Assembly: GCF_001642935.1 (NCBI RefSeq)
Contig: NZ_CP016761.1
Coordinates: forward strand, 2,294,001 to 2,358,000
DNA: 64,000 nt
Direction of reading: 5' to 3'
Source: Fictibacillus arsenicus
GTDB lineage: Bacteria > Bacillota > Bacilli > Bacillales > Fictibacillaceae
Below the pieces are notes generated by a model that saw only the letters and a program-made list of their open reading frames with translations, made no database searches and had not been told where the DNA came from. Of this stretch, positions 35,257 to 44,996 are shown piece by piece (position 1 is the stretch's first letter; each line of letters starts with the position of its first letter). The position numbers and the translations under genes are program-made.

Positions 35257-36750
35257 TTACACTTCCTGTCTAAATAACCGTTTAAGTTCATCTTCCCATT
35301 CGTGATAAGTATTTATTTCTTTTTCTTGTTTTCCGTAAAAACGGACCAGTTCACCTTGACAGCCGCTGCAGCATTCATCCATGGCTGCTATTTCTTCTTC
35401 ACCGAAATATTTCAGCAGCATATTTCGTTTACAGCCTTCATCCATAATCCACTTTTCAATCATTCTTAAGGATTTTAACTTTTCTCTTTTTCTTTCCTCT
35501 ATTTTTTTCTTAAGTATTTTTTTCAATAATTCCCTTTTCTCTTCTGGAACACACTTTTCAAAAAGTACTCCTGCATTGTTTAGGTGGTATTCCATAAATC
35601 TTTGGCCAGTTTCAGATATACCAGCTAACTGCAAACGCTCAAATAAGGTATGTTCGGCAAGTGCTTCATAATCCGATAAAATGTAATCTATTTGATTATC
35701 ATCAGGCAGCTCATGTTCAATAAAGTGAAATGGAACCTCTAAATCAGATGGATGATAAAGAAGAATCGCTGCTGACGGCTGCATATCCCGTCCGGCACGT
35801 CCAATTTCCTGAACATATCCTTCTACATTTGCTGGTGCATGATAATGAATTACATACCTGATATCAGGCTTATTTATGCCCATTCCAAATGCATTTGTGC
35901 ATACGATCAGCTGCAGCTGCGAATTAAGGAATTGCTTTTGAACTAGCAGTCTCTCATCCTGTTCCATACCTCCATGATAATAGGATACATCTTGCATCCC
36001 CCTTTCATGAAGAACAGAGACAAGCTGTTCAGCACCTTTTCTCGTATTTGTATAAAGAATTCCCGGACCTTGTAAATCATTTATTAAATCAATTGCTCTG
36101 TCTTGTTTTTTCTCTATTTGAGAAAAGGACTCAACAAAAATAGAGATATTTGGCCGATTCATACTATGTATATGAACTTTCGCATCTCTCATTTCTAAAT
36201 AATTCCGAATGTCTTCTTGCACTTTTACTGTAGCTGTTGCTGTTAATGCAAGACATACAGGGTTTCCGAGCTCTTTCTTAATAATTGCTAAATCCAAATA
36301 ATGCGGGCGAAATTCATGTCCCCATTGTGAAATACAATGTGCTTCATCTACTACAAAGAGCGACCAGTCGATCGATAGTAAAGCAGATCGTACATATTTA
36401 TTCTGCAAGATCTCAGGGCTTACAAAGACAAACTGGTAATCTTTTAAGTGATGCAAAACCGATCGTTTATCTGAATGATCTAAGAAACTGTTTAACGCCA
36501 CCGTTCTCTTAAAGCCAGCCTGTTTGAATTGATCAACTTGGTCCTGCATAAGAGATACTAACGGAGAAACGATTAAAGCTCTTCCTTTCAATAAAACGGC
36601 TCCCAATTGATAGATCAGTGTTTTCCCCGTCCCAGTAGGAAGCATGCCTAGTACATCATGACCTGAAAGAATATCTTCTACTATTTCTTTTTGTCCCGGT
36701 CTGAAATTATTAAATCCGTAATACTGTTTAAGTGCCGTTTCCAACTGCAT
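35257..36750 (-). CDS. recS: RecQ-family DNA helicase, short RecS type
   Basis: 497 residues: 3'-5' helicase with Walker A MLPTGTGKT, VVDEAHCISQWGHEFRP (DEAH box), TATATV, and RAGRD motif VI, then the zinc-binding cysteines (GCKRN, ECCSGCQG). It lacks the HRDC domain of full RecQ, as B. subtilis RecS does. Start MQLETALKQYYGF after GAGGGTGGG. Overlaps ypbB by 23 nt. Confidence 0.94.
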   Translation of the reverse strand: MQLETALKQYYGFNNFRPGQKEIVEDILSGHDVLGMLPTGTGKTLIYQLGAVLLKGRALIVSPLVSLMQDQVDQFKQAGFKRTVALNSFLDHSDKRSVLHHLKDYQFVFVSPEILQNKYVRSALLSIDWSLFVVDEAHCISQWGHEFRPHYLDLAIIKKELGNPVCLALTATATVKVQEDIRNYLEMRDAKVHIHSMNRPNISIFVESFSQIEKKQDRAIDLINDLQGPGILYTNTRKGAEQLVSVLHERGMQDVSYYHGGMEQDERLLVQKQFLNSQLQLIVCTNAFGMGINKPDIRYVIHYHAPANVEGYVQEIGRAGRDMQPSAAILLYHPSDLEVPFHFIEHELPDDNQIDYILSDYEALAEHTLFERLQLAGISETGQRFMEYHLNNAGVLFEKCVPEEKRELLKKILKKKIEERKREKLKSLRMIEKWIMDEGCKRNMLLKYFGEEEIAAMDECCSGCQGELVRFYGKQEKEINTYHEWEDELKRLFRQEV

Positions 36751-37798
36751 GTTTCCCACCCTCTTTTGCCAGAACAAGCCGTATTTGCAAATATGTTAAA
36801 TGCGGAAATGCTTCTTTAATCGGCCTGAGTTTATTTTCTCTTGTTTTATTATAAAAAAGGATAACTCTTTCTTTATCTTCCTCGCTTATGTAAGGATAAA
36901 TCGAAAATTCGGGGATCTCCCGAGCGATTTCTACGAGGTGATCTTCCATTGTACTCAATTTCAAGTTTCTGATTTTCATAATTTCTTGTATGTCTTTTTC
37001 TTTTTGCAGCAGATGATAAGTCTGCAGTGCAGATTTGGTTAAGGCGGGTACAGCAATAAAATCCCTTATAAGTGAACTTAATACAGGATACATCTCTGGC
37101 TGCTCTCTCATGGATTTGAAAATTTGATGGAGTACTGAACGAAACCGAAGTACCGTTTCAATTCTTGTTAATCCCCACTCTCTGGCAGACTGTTCAAATG
37201 TATTTCCAACACGTTTGTAGCCTGACAATTTTTTAACAAAAATTTCAGCACCCTCGGTATCGCATGTTTGCAACACGATATTTAGTTCTTTGTATAAATG
37301 GGATGCAATTTGCATTCTTTGCTGTTCAGATCTAGGAAAAAGGATTTTTACTTTTTCAACAGCTTCCCGGTCTCTTATAACCGGAGAAAAATCAAAGTTA
37401 TTATAAAGCGAGTTTGACAGGGACTGCACAAATAATGTAATGACCTGCCAGCATTTATGTTCGATCGAAGCGTATTTTAGACCATTTAGCTTTTCTATGA
37501 ATAAATAGCGGTCCTTGATCTCCCCGAGGAACTCTACTCCTTTTTTAGTTACAAAAAAGACATTGTCTTCTTTAAGCTTAATCAGTTCATCCTTATATAG
37601 CTCATCTATGATTGAGTTAAAATCATCTAACGTTAACCCTTTTAACGATGCATAATATTGTTCTATCTCAAACCATTGACTATCTGACAATGACTGTGAT
37701 GTTTTCTTTCCAGTTAATATGTAGTAAATACCTGAGCATTTTCTGCTGCCATCTACTTTTTGCAGCATGTCCAATATTATGGCATTGCAAATATCCAT
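36728..37798 (-). CDS. ypbB: YpbB-like protein with C-terminal helix-turn-helix
   Basis: 356 residues, helical, with a C-terminal segment (IKEAFPHLTYLQIRLVLA) that looks like an HTH of the helicase-associated type. Overlapping recS, it matches B. subtilis ypbB-recS. A helper of the helicase is plausible but unproven. Confidence 0.85.
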   Translation of the reverse strand: MDICNAIILDMLQKVDGSRKCSGIYYILTGKKTSQSLSDSQWFEIEQYYASLKGLTLDDFNSIIDELYKDELIKLKEDNVFFVTKKGVEFLGEIKDRYLFIEKLNGLKYASIEHKCWQVITLFVQSLSNSLYNNFDFSPVIRDREAVEKVKILFPRSEQQRMQIASHLYKELNIVLQTCDTEGAEIFVKKLSGYKRVGNTFEQSAREWGLTRIETVLRFRSVLHQIFKSMREQPEMYPVLSSLIRDFIAVPALTKSALQTYHLLQKEKDIQEIMKIRNLKLSTMEDHLVEIAREIPEFSIYPYISEEDKERVILFYNKTRENKLRPIKEAFPHLTYLQIRLVLAKEGGKHAVGNGT

Positions 37799-37919
37799 AC
37801 GTTATCACCACTCTATTTTCTTACATCTATTTTATCAGATTATAGGGAATTGAGAGTAAAAGTGTTATATTTTGAAGGAAGCTGGGTATAAAAGATAAGA
37901 TGAGGATACTAATTTTCTA

Positions 37920-37948
37920 TTGAAATGTAGAGGGATACTTATTACAAT
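37920..37948 (+). promoter_or_regulatory. Sigma-A promoter of fer
   Basis: TTGAAA and TACAAT with a 17-nt spacer, about 80 nt before fer. Confidence 0.7.
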
Positions 37949-38017
37949 ATGATTAGAAGACCCTTTAATAAAAAATGGTTAAATATGTATGACCGGATTA
38001 GTTTTCCAATTCCTTAG

Positions 38018-38278
<261 letters not shown>

Positions 38279-38288
38279 ACAATAGTTA

Positions 38289-38318
38289 CGCGCCCTCTTT
38301 TAAGAGGGTTTTTTTATT
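38289..38318 (+). terminator. fer terminator
   Basis: CCCTCTTTTAAGAGGG followed by seven T. Confidence 0.85.
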
Positions 38319-38465
38319 TATTTTATTAAGGATGATTCTCATTGTCAATTAGTTTCTTTATATTATGAAACCGCTATCTTAAAAAACATGGTTGTACCCT
38401 TATTCAGAATGTGTTAAATTATCAAAATATTGATGCAACTTATAAAGAATTCGAGGGGTGGAAAC

Positions 38466-40040
38466 GTGACAGCAACCGTATTAGTTTGTGATGGCATTAC
38501 AAGTGATGGGATCGAACCTTTAGTAAGACTCGAAGGTATAGAACTCATCTTCGGAAAGATTGATGATATCGAAGATCCCGAAATGATTGAGGGAATAATG
38601 GTAAGAAGTGCTACTAAAATTACCGAATCTGTTCTAGAAAGATTTTCAGGATTAAAAATTATTGCCCGTGCTGGTGTTGGTGTAGATAACATCGACCTTA
38701 CCGCAGCGACCAAAAAAGGGGTTCTGGTTGTTAATGCTCCTGAAGGCAATACGATTTCAACTGCTGAACATACATGGGCAATGATGATGTCCCTTGTACG
38801 TAATATCCCTCAAGCTAACCAATCTGTTAAGATAGGTGAATGGGATAGAAAAAAATATACCGGCCAGGAACTTTATCAAAAAACTCTTGGAATTATCGGT
38901 ATGGGCCGCATCGGTTCTGAACTTGCAAAACGTGCTAAAAGTTTTTCCATGAACGTTCTTGTTTTCGATCCTTATTTTTCATTGGAAAAACAAAAAGAAT
39001 TATCAGTTACTTCTGTTGATCTTGATACACTCATTCAACAAAGTGATATTATTACTGTTCATACCCCGCTTACAAAAGATACTCGCAAACTGTTAAATCA
39101 CGACAACCTGAAAAACACTAAAAAAGGCGCATATCTCCTCAACTGTGCCCGTGGAGGCATCATTGATGAAGAAGCTCTCTTGCATTATTTGAACACTGGC
39201 CACCTATCGGGCTGTGCTCTAGATGTATTTGAACAAGAGCCTCCAATTAACCGTTCATTGATTGAACATCCTAATGTTATCGTCACTCCCCATATAGCCG
39301 CTTCAACCATACAGGCTCAAAAAAATGTAGCTTATATGGCAAGCGATGAGATTAAGTCGTTTATATTAAACAAGCCTTTAAAACATGCTGTTAACTTCCC
39401 GTCATTATCTAAAGACACTTATGAAAAACTTATCGCATATTATGACTTCTCACATGTACTCGGGTCGTTTACCACACAATTTTTCAAAGAGCCAGTCACC
39501 GAAATTTCCATCGGATATGGCGGGTCACTCTCTGAAACAGATACGACATCATTGACCAGAAGCTTTCTTTGCGGGTTCTTAAAAACGAGACTCGGCAGAC
39601 CTGTCAACGATGTTAACAGTATGGTGGCTGCCAACGAACGCGGAATTGTAGTAGGAGAAAAACGAGGTACAGATGACTACGGATACCCAAACATTATTCA
39701 TGTTAAAGTAACCGGACAAAATCACACATTCACTTTATCTGCAACTTTGGTTAAAGGGTTTGGCGGACGCATTATACAATTGAATGGGTACACAGTAGAT
39801 TTTGTTCCACAAGGATCTCTTTTATATATTGAACATCGTGATACACCTGGAATTATAGGAAAAGTAGGTGCCTTTTTAGGGGAACGGAAAATAAATATCG
39901 CGACGATGCACGTAGGAAGAAAATCAGCTGGCGGTGAAGCTATGATGGTATTAACATTCGATTCACAGCTGCCTGAAGAGATTCAAAAAGAACTAGTCAA
40001 CATTGAGGATCTGCTCGTTTGCAAACCTCTCGACCTTTAA
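38466..40040 (+). CDS. serA: D-3-phosphoglycerate dehydrogenase
   Basis: First enzyme of serine synthesis. From a GTG start at 38466 (after GAGGGGTGG), 524 residues. NAD-binding [19 protein letters not shown] near residue 145, catalytic Arg in [13 protein letters not shown], and His in VTPHIAAST. These are followed by an intervening domain and a C-terminal ACT domain ([19 protein letters not shown]). Length matches B. subtilis SerA. A weak promoter (TTGTAC-17-TAAATT) lies near 38393. Confidence 0.96.
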   Translation: MTATVLVCDGITSDGIEPLVRLEGIELIFGKIDDIEDPEMIEGIMVRSATKITESVLERFSGLKIIARAGVGVDNIDLTAATKKGVLVVNAPEGNTISTAEHTWAMMMSLVRNIPQANQSVKIGEWDRKKYTGQELYQKTLGIIGMGRIGSELAKRAKSFSMNVLVFDPYFSLEKQKELSVTSVDLDTLIQQSDIITVHTPLTKDTRKLLNHDNLKNTKKGAYLLNCARGGIIDEEALLHYLNTGHLSGCALDVFEQEPPINRSLIEHPNVIVTPHIAASTIQAQKNVAYMASDEIKSFILNKPLKHAVNFPSLSKDTYEKLIAYYDFSHVLGSFTTQFFKEPVTEISIGYGGSLSETDTTSLTRSFLCGFLKTRLGRPVNDVNSMVAANERGIVVGEKRGTDDYGYPNIIHVKVTGQNHTFTLSATLVKGFGGRIIQLNGYTVDFVPQGSLLYIEHRDTPGIIGKVGAFLGERKINIATMHVGRKSAGGEAMMVLTFDSQLPEEIQKELVNIEDLLVCKPLDL

Positions 40041-40049
40041 ACTGCACAC

Positions 40050-40085
40050 TAAAAAACTTGGCTCTGATAAGCCAAGTTTTTTAGT
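40050..40085. terminator. Bidirectional terminator between serA and the PHP gene
   Basis: AAAAAACTTGGCTCTGATAAGCCAAGTTTTTT, a near-perfect stem with T-runs on both strands. Confidence 0.88.
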
Positions 40086-40897
40086 TATCCTAATTCAACT
40101 TCTTTTCGTTCACCGTCTTTAAAAGTCATCAGTGTTGTATATCCTGTCTTTTTTGCAAGCTCGATAGAAGCTTCATAGTTTTCCCCTACTTGATGAGGTT
40201 CATGGGCATCAGAAGATAAAACGATAGGAATACCCTTTTTATAGCATAGTGAAAGCAGCTCGGGTTCAGGGTATAATCTCCCGACGGGCTTACGTAAACC
40301 CGCTGAAGAAATTTCCACACATGTTTTTGAATTTTTCAAAGCGTCTGTTACCCTCTCATACTGCTCCATTAAAAATTCCTCGTCTTTTGGAACATGATTA
40401 AAAATTTTCACCAAGTCAATATGTCCTACAATATCAAAAAGATTTGATTGTGCCAGTGTTATGATTTGATCGTAATAGGCTCTATATGTTTCGTACAGAT
40501 CCCTTCGATCCCATTCTTTTCTGAATTCAGCAAGATCGATTCCAAAATCGTCAACCCAGTGAACAGAGCCAATCACGTAATCAAAGGGATAAGATGAAAT
40601 GAAGGATTCCATCTCTTCGTGGCGGCATGGGGTATAATCCATTTCAATAGACATTCTTACGTCTAGATCTAACTTTTCTGCTTTCTTAAACAGATTTACA
40701 TAGTCGTCCATCGCATAATAGCGTCTTTCTTCCATCCAAGGTTTAGAAACAATGTTTTTCGTTTCATAAAAATGATAAGCGTGTTCAGATATCCCAAATT
40801 CTTCGATTCCTTTTTGTTTTGCTGTCTCCACAAATTTCGTTAAGTAATCAATCGTTAATGTTCCTTTTTCGAGATGAGCATGGTAATCTGTCAGCAT
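40085..40897 (-). CDS. PHP-domain phosphatase, HisJ-like
   Basis: 270 residues of the PHP family. Metal residues in DYHAHLEKG, GISEHAYHF, MEMDYTP-like EMDYTPCR, GSVHW, GHIDLVK and SSDAHEPHQVG. It resembles histidinol-phosphate phosphatases of the HisJ type, but no his gene is near and other PHP phosphatases look similar. Convergent with serA. Confidence 0.8.
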   Translation of the reverse strand: MLTDYHAHLEKGTLTIDYLTKFVETAKQKGIEEFGISEHAYHFYETKNIVSKPWMEERRYYAMDDYVNLFKKAEKLDLDVRMSIEMDYTPCRHEEMESFISSYPFDYVIGSVHWVDDFGIDLAEFRKEWDRRDLYETYRAYYDQIITLAQSNLFDIVGHIDLVKIFNHVPKDEEFLMEQYERVTDALKNSKTCVEISSAGLRKPVGRLYPEPELLSLCYKKGIPIVLSSDAHEPHQVGENYEASIELAKKTGYTTLMTFKDGERKEVELG

Positions 40898-40960
40898 ATT
40901 GGTCTCCTTTAAAAAAACGTTTAACCATATGTACCACGAATATCTCTTTCAATCAAGCAT

Positions 40961-41050
40961 TTATGCTCCTAGTTTTACTCCGATAAAAAGCACACTGATA
41001 CAGAGTGTTAAAAATAACACCGCAAAAAAACGATTAAGATAGTCTCTCAT
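40961..41050 (-). CDS. 29-residue single-pass membrane peptide
   Basis: MRDYLNRFF then a hydrophobic stretch (AVLFLTLCISVLFIGV) and KLGA. A strong ribosome site, GGAGGACAAA, precedes the ATG directly. Short charged N terminus plus one helix is typical of tiny Bacillus membrane proteins. No close relative recognised. Confidence 0.6.
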   Translation of the reverse strand: MRDYLNRFFAVLFLTLCISVLFIGVKLGA

Positions 41051-41163
41051 TTTGTCCTCCTAAAATTCAAGAATCAACTTTACTATCCTATTCAATTAAT
41101 CAAATTTTTGAACTCGATTTTTAAAATTAGAGTGTGTTATCTTGGCAGACCGTTTTTTCGCTA

Positions 41164-41460
41164 GGCTGTTTTAGCAAACTTTGTTGCTCTTGAAAGTGGT
41201 TGATTTCCGCTCCAGGATGCTCGCTTTCCGCGGGGCGTGCGGTGAGCCCTGGTGAATGAAAGATCTATGAAGTGCTGCTCCTGCGTCTACAAGAATATCC
41301 TGCCGGAGCTAGCTTCCTCGTCGCATGCCTTGCGAGAAGAATACTCAGGTAGCTGGCACGCTGATCCCGCTGGAGTCTCGCACCTTGCACTCCAATCAAC
41401 TTGCAAATGAAGAGAATGAAAAAATGACCCCAAAAGCAACAATCTTTTAGAGAAGAGCCT
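41164..41460 (-). repeat. Dispersed structured repeat, copy E (long type)
   Basis: Outer arms GGCTGTTTTAGCAAACTTTGTTGC and GCAACAATCTTTTAGAGAAG; inner ends TTGATTTCCGCTCCAGGATGC and GCACCTTGCACTCCAATCAACT. It carries the long central insert (around GCATGCCTTGCGAGAAG, AGCTGGCACGCTGATCCCGC). Lies downstream of the ECF gene, inverted relative to copy F. Confidence 0.9.
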
Positions 41461-41515
41461 TTTCGCTAAGGGTGCCGCAGATTTTCTTAACTAAATAATG
41501 AAGTTTAACAGGGGC

Positions 41516-41547
41516 CAAATAAAAAACCGCCTTAATAGGCGGCTGTT
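41516..41547 (-). terminator. Terminator overlapping the stop of the ECF S-component gene
   Basis: ACAGCCGCCTATTAAGGCGG followed by six T; the stem uses the last codons (GCC GCC TAT TAA). Confidence 0.85.
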
Positions 41548-42059
41548 TTGTTAATATTGTTGTTAAGCTGCTTCTCCATAATATATAGGAGAGGTTTGTA
41601 TAGCACTACAAAGAATACCGCATTTCCAATCGCATGGTTCACATCAAATGGAAGACCTGCCAGATAATAAGGCCAGAATTTTTGTGTAATGACCCCGCCC
41701 ATTATTACCGACATTATGAAACCGAACAAAAAGCCGCAGAAGCTTGCATATAAGCTCATGACCCACCATGGCATTCTATGACGGTATTTTTCGAGGAGAC
41801 CGCTTAAAACTGCGATAATCCCCCAAGCGATCATCTGTCCGAATGACCATAGGCCGTGACCTAAAAATAAGTTTGTTGTTAAAGTGCTTAATATAGCTAA
41901 AATAAGCCCTTGAACAGGTCCAAGTACAAATGATGCTAATATTAGAATCGTTGTGTTTGGCTGAACGTTTGGAATCATTGCAAAGGCGATGCGTCCTACA
42001 GTTAAGATCGCTGCAAGCAAAGCAATGATCGTAATCCTTCTGATCGTCAGTTTATTCAT
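41532..42059 (-). CDS. ECF transporter S-component, predicted for cobalamin
   Basis: 175 residues from MNKLTIRR, about five to six membrane helices, with PNVQPNTTILILASFVLGP near residue 30, as in the cobalamin-type S-components. It overlaps the lipoprotein gene by 8 nt and both lie behind a cobalamin riboswitch, which points to B12 or a precursor as substrate (inference). Energising EcfA/EcfT subunits are not here and would be shared. Confidence 0.82.
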   Translation of the reverse strand: MNKLTIRRITIIALLAAILTVGRIAFAMIPNVQPNTTILILASFVLGPVQGLILAILSTLTTNLFLGHGLWSFGQMIAWGIIAVLSGLLEKYRHRMPWWVMSLYASFCGFLFGFIMSVIMGGVITQKFWPYYLAGLPFDVNHAIGNAVFFVVLYKPLLYIMEKQLNNNINKTAAY

Positions 42060-42456
42060 ACTTGTGGAAGTCAAATTCAACGGTATCACCAGGTTTCAAT
42101 GTGATTTCTTTTGCACCTTTCATTGCTTCTTCACCATTAACAGAAAAGAACCATGATGTTTTATCCTGTTCGCTTCCGGCAATCCCTTCAATACTGCTGA
42201 TAAAAGAATCATCAAACTGAGTTTCGATCTTAAAGTTATCCTTCATAACATCCATGATTGTAGTTTCTTCCGTAATTGCTACTTTCTTTTCTGCAACTTT
42301 CTCTTTGCCGTTATCTTTTGTAATCTGGACGGTTACTTGTTCTTTTTTGTTTTCTTCAGTTTTTGGCTGATCAGAAGCCTTCTTTGTCTCAGATGTTCCA
42401 CACCCAGCCATTAACATCATCAATGCTGCAAATACTAAAATAAGTTTTTTCATCAT
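42052..42456 (-). CDS. DUF4430-like lipoprotein, putative B12 capture protein
   Basis: 134 residues. Lipoprotein signal MMKKLILVFAALMMLMAGC, Lys/Glu-rich linker, then a small beta domain (TIMDVMKDNFKIETQFDDSF, KTSWFFSVNGEEAMKGAKEI, LKPGDTVEFDFHKYE). This domain resembles the beta domain of eukaryotic transcobalamin/intrinsic factor. Start at 42456, 7 nt after AAGAAAGAGG. The longer upstream frame runs into repeat F and is rejected. Confidence 0.8.
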   Translation of the reverse strand: MMKKLILVFAALMMLMAGCGTSETKKASDQPKTEENKKEQVTVQITKDNGKEKVAEKKVAITEETTIMDVMKDNFKIETQFDDSFISSIEGIAGSEQDKTSWFFSVNGEEAMKGAKEITLKPGDTVEFDFHKYE

Positions 42457-42490
42457 AAAACCTCTTTCTTGTTGTAATCTTTTTTCTTTT

Positions 42491-42788
42491 AAGCTGTTTT
42501 CTAAAAGATTGTTGTTTTTGAGTCTCGTTTCTCGCTTCATTTGCAAGTTGATTGAAGCGCAAGGTGCGTGCCTACCTCTGAGAAGCTTCTCGCTAGGCAT
42601 GCGACGAGGAAGCTCACATCGGTAGCATTTACTTGTAGACGCAGGAGCAAGGATACTTCCATGAAGCGGTCAGGTGAGACTCCTAATGACGCATAGCGGC
42701 AGGAGGCTCACCGCACGCCCCGTGGAAAGCGAGCATCCTATAGCGGAAATCAACTATTTTAAAAAGCAACAATGGTTGCGAAAACAGC
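42491..42788 (+). repeat. Dispersed structured repeat, copy F (longest type) in a 5' leader
   Basis: Outer arms AGCTGTTTTCTAAAAGATTGTTG and GCAACAATGGTTGCGAAAACAGCT; inner ends AGTTGATTGAAGCGCAAGGTGC and GCATCCTATAGCGGAAATCAACT. It has both the long insert and the hairpin GGTGAG/CTCACC with CTCCT/AGGAG and CGC/GCG. It lies between the riboswitch terminator and the lipoprotein gene. Confidence 0.9.
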
Positions 42789-42807
42789 TTTCTTTTAAAT
42801 CACCAAA

Positions 42808-42840
42808 CAAAAAAATCCCCTTCGACTACGAAGGAGATTG
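42808..42840 (-). terminator. Riboswitch-controlled terminator
   Basis: AATCTCCTTCGTAGTCGAAGGGGATT followed by seven T on the minus strand, downstream of the cobalamin aptamer. Confidence 0.85.
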
Positions 42841-42894
42841 ATAATTTGGTATCCAGGCAGAAAACAGCGGCCGTTTAATGGCACTGCTTTAACA

Positions 42895-43088
42895 CCCCCC
42901 TATCCTCGTAGGCCATGTCATGTACAAAACAGGCAGGTCTCCTGGCTCTTGATCATCGTCCCCTAACGCCTTCCCGTTTTCACAGTGGCAGATCAATTAG
43001 GTTTCTCACAATTACAGTGGCGGGACCGCAACGGAATTTAACCGTTTTCCCTATTATGCTTGTCCGATTAGGACAGCACCTGTTTAAA
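42895..43088 (-). promoter_or_regulatory. Cobalamin riboswitch
   Basis: The minus strand has the B12 box AGCCAGGAGACCTGCC at 42947-42932 and GCCACTG at 42989-42983. It also has GGTCCCGCCACTG at about 43026-43015 and the P1-side AACAGGTGCTGTCC near 43085. All are consensus parts of the cobalamin aptamer. Followed by a terminator, so it probably stops transcription when B12 is bound. Confidence 0.92.
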
Positions 43089-43117
43089 CACTTATGAAAT
43101 TTTCTTTTTACAATCCA

Positions 43118-43145
43118 ATTATAACCGACTGGAGAAAATTGTGAA
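43118..43145 (-). promoter_or_regulatory. Promoter of the B12-uptake operon
   Basis: Minus strand TTCACA and TATAAT with a 16-nt spacer, about 35 nt before the aptamer. Confidence 0.6.
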
Positions 43146-43208
43146 ATCATTTTTTCGATCTGTTCGCTGTTCCTTATGAAACAAGATTAATCGGGAAAGT
43201 ATGATAAT

Positions 43209-44996
43209 TTATTTCACAGTTCGAGGTATTACGAATGAGAATGTCGTACCTTCATTATTTTTACTATGAACATTAATTTGGCCGCCATGTGCTTCCACAA
43301 TGTTTCTGGCGATTGCAAGACCTAGACCAGTACCTCCTGATTTTCCTCTTGTTCTTGCTTTATCGCCTTTATAAAACCGTTCAAAAACAAATGGAAGATC
43401 TTCCTCTTTAATTCCTGATCCGTTATCTTTAATGAAAAACTTAACTGCCATTTCACTTGATTCTATAGTCAGACGAACGAATCCCCCATGTGAAGTGTGG
43501 CGAATGGCATTATCTATTAAGTTTGTTAAAACTTGCTCAATTCGGTCAGGATCGATCTCCATCTCATTACGGATACCAGAAATTTCGAGCGTTAGCTGAA
43601 TGTCTCTGTCTTTAGCAGGACCTTGAAACTTCCGTACTATTCGTTCTGCAAATGGCGGAATTGCTAATAGTGTATAGTGGAGCTTCATATGTCCTGCTTC
43701 TAATCTGGCAAGATCAAGCAATTCATTAACAAGCCTTCCCATCCTTTTTGATTCATCCAAGATGATACCTGCTAACTCCTTCTTTTCCTCTTCTGATTCT
43801 GCAACATCATCTACAATAGCTTCACTGTATCCCTGAAGCATCGCTATTGGTGTTTTAAGCTCATGTGAAACGTTTGCAACGAAATCCTCTCGCAATTTAT
43901 CCATTCGCCGCTCTTCTGTCATGTCGCGAAGAACCGCCACAGCACCTCGAATTACCGAGTGATCATATAAAGGTGTCATAACGATAACCCATGAACGTCC
44001 CTGAATGTCAATTTCAGTCATCTGCTCGCTTTCAAGGGAAACAACTTGCTGAAAAAGCTGAGTAACAGCTATTGGAACAGTTCCTTTCACTTCACTCTTC
44101 ATGCCTGATTCATAATAAAAAGCTTGTAAAAAGCGGTCAGCCGGAGGATTAGTTACAAGGATTTTCATCTTTCTGTCAAACGTAATAACACCATCTGCCA
44201 TTGAACTCAAGATACTCGTAAGTTGTTCTTTTTCCTGGTTCAACGCTGTAATATTATTTTTTAGCTGACGTCCCATCCGGTTAAAGGTCATTCCTAGTTC
44301 ACCGATCTCATCATGTGTTAAGATCGGCACCTTCATATCGAATTCACCTTTTGCAACAGATGTAGCTGCTTCTCTCATTTTTCTTAGAGGAGCTGTAATT
44401 CGTGTAGATAAAAAGAAAGCAAATATGATCGTAAGTATAATTGCTATACCTGCCGCTAAAAAGATAAGGTATTTCGTATGGTTTGTAGTTTTTGTTATAT
44501 TCTCGATCGATTGGTAAACATATACGCCGCCTTTACCGTTTCCTGTTTTATATGGTTCACCGTAAATAATCATTGTATGGGCAGACTCATTGCCTTTCGA
44601 GAGAACCGGAAAATCATCGTTGATATAAATCTTTTTTCCTTCATCCACCACTGAAGATAATTGTTCATTATCACTAAAGACAGAAACTGGAATATAAGGC
44701 GCGTCACTAAAAGAATTTGGTGTGATAAATGATTCTTGATTTTCGTCAATAATCATAATGGACATTGAATAAGCTTCTGCCATTTCACTTGTGATCCTAA
44801 TGGCTTCTTCTTTATTTTCATCATTCTCCATAATCAGAACAAGCCTGTCTGCCATTTTTGTTAGTTGTTCTCTTGCCTGATTATCATAAAAATTTTCGAA
44901 AAACTGGGTAAGCAATATTGTCAGCACTGTCAGTACAACTAAGACCAGCAACAAAATGGTTACCGAAAGTTTGCCTACAACACTTCTCCAAATCAT
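43209..44996 (-). CDS. resE: Sensor histidine kinase ResE
   Basis: 595 residues: two membrane helices flanking an extracellular sensor domain (about 35-170), HAMP, PAS-like domain (about 255-360), HisKA with FVANVSHELKTPIAML, and HATPase with DNAIRHTS, DNGSGIK and GTGLGLAI. Responds to low oxygen and NO in B. subtilis. Overlaps resD by 4 nt. Confidence 0.95.
   Translation of the reverse strand: MIWRSVVGKLSVTILLLVLVVLTVLTILLTQFFENFYDNQAREQLTKMADRLVLIMENDENKEEAIRITSEMAEAYSMSIMIIDENQESFITPNSFSDAPYIPVSVFSDNEQLSSVVDEGKKIYINDDFPVLSKGNESAHTMIIYGEPYKTGNGKGGVYVYQSIENITKTTNHTKYLIFLAAGIAIILTIIFAFFLSTRITAPLRKMREAATSVAKGEFDMKVPILTHDEIGELGMTFNRMGRQLKNNITALNQEKEQLTSILSSMADGVITFDRKMKILVTNPPADRFLQAFYYESGMKSEVKGTVPIAVTQLFQQVVSLESEQMTEIDIQGRSWVIVMTPLYDHSVIRGAVAVLRDMTEERRMDKLREDFVANVSHELKTPIAMLQGYSEAIVDDVAESEEEKKELAGIILDESKRMGRLVNELLDLARLEAGHMKLHYTLLAIPPFAERIVRKFQGPAKDRDIQLTLEISGIRNEMEIDPDRIEQVLTNLIDNAIRHTSHGGFVRLTIESSEMAVKFFIKDNGSGIKEEDLPFVFERFYKGDKARTRGKSGGTGLGLAIARNIVEAHGGQINVHSKNNEGTTFSFVIPRTVK

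Noticed and set aside
42457-42600. N-terminal extension of the DUF4430 lipoprotein
   Set aside because: The extension encodes repeat F; the lipoprotein signal and AAGAAAGAGG site fix the start at 42456.
41164-42788. Composite transposon around the B12 genes
   Set aside because: No transposase or target duplication visible, so I report only the inverted-repeat geometry.
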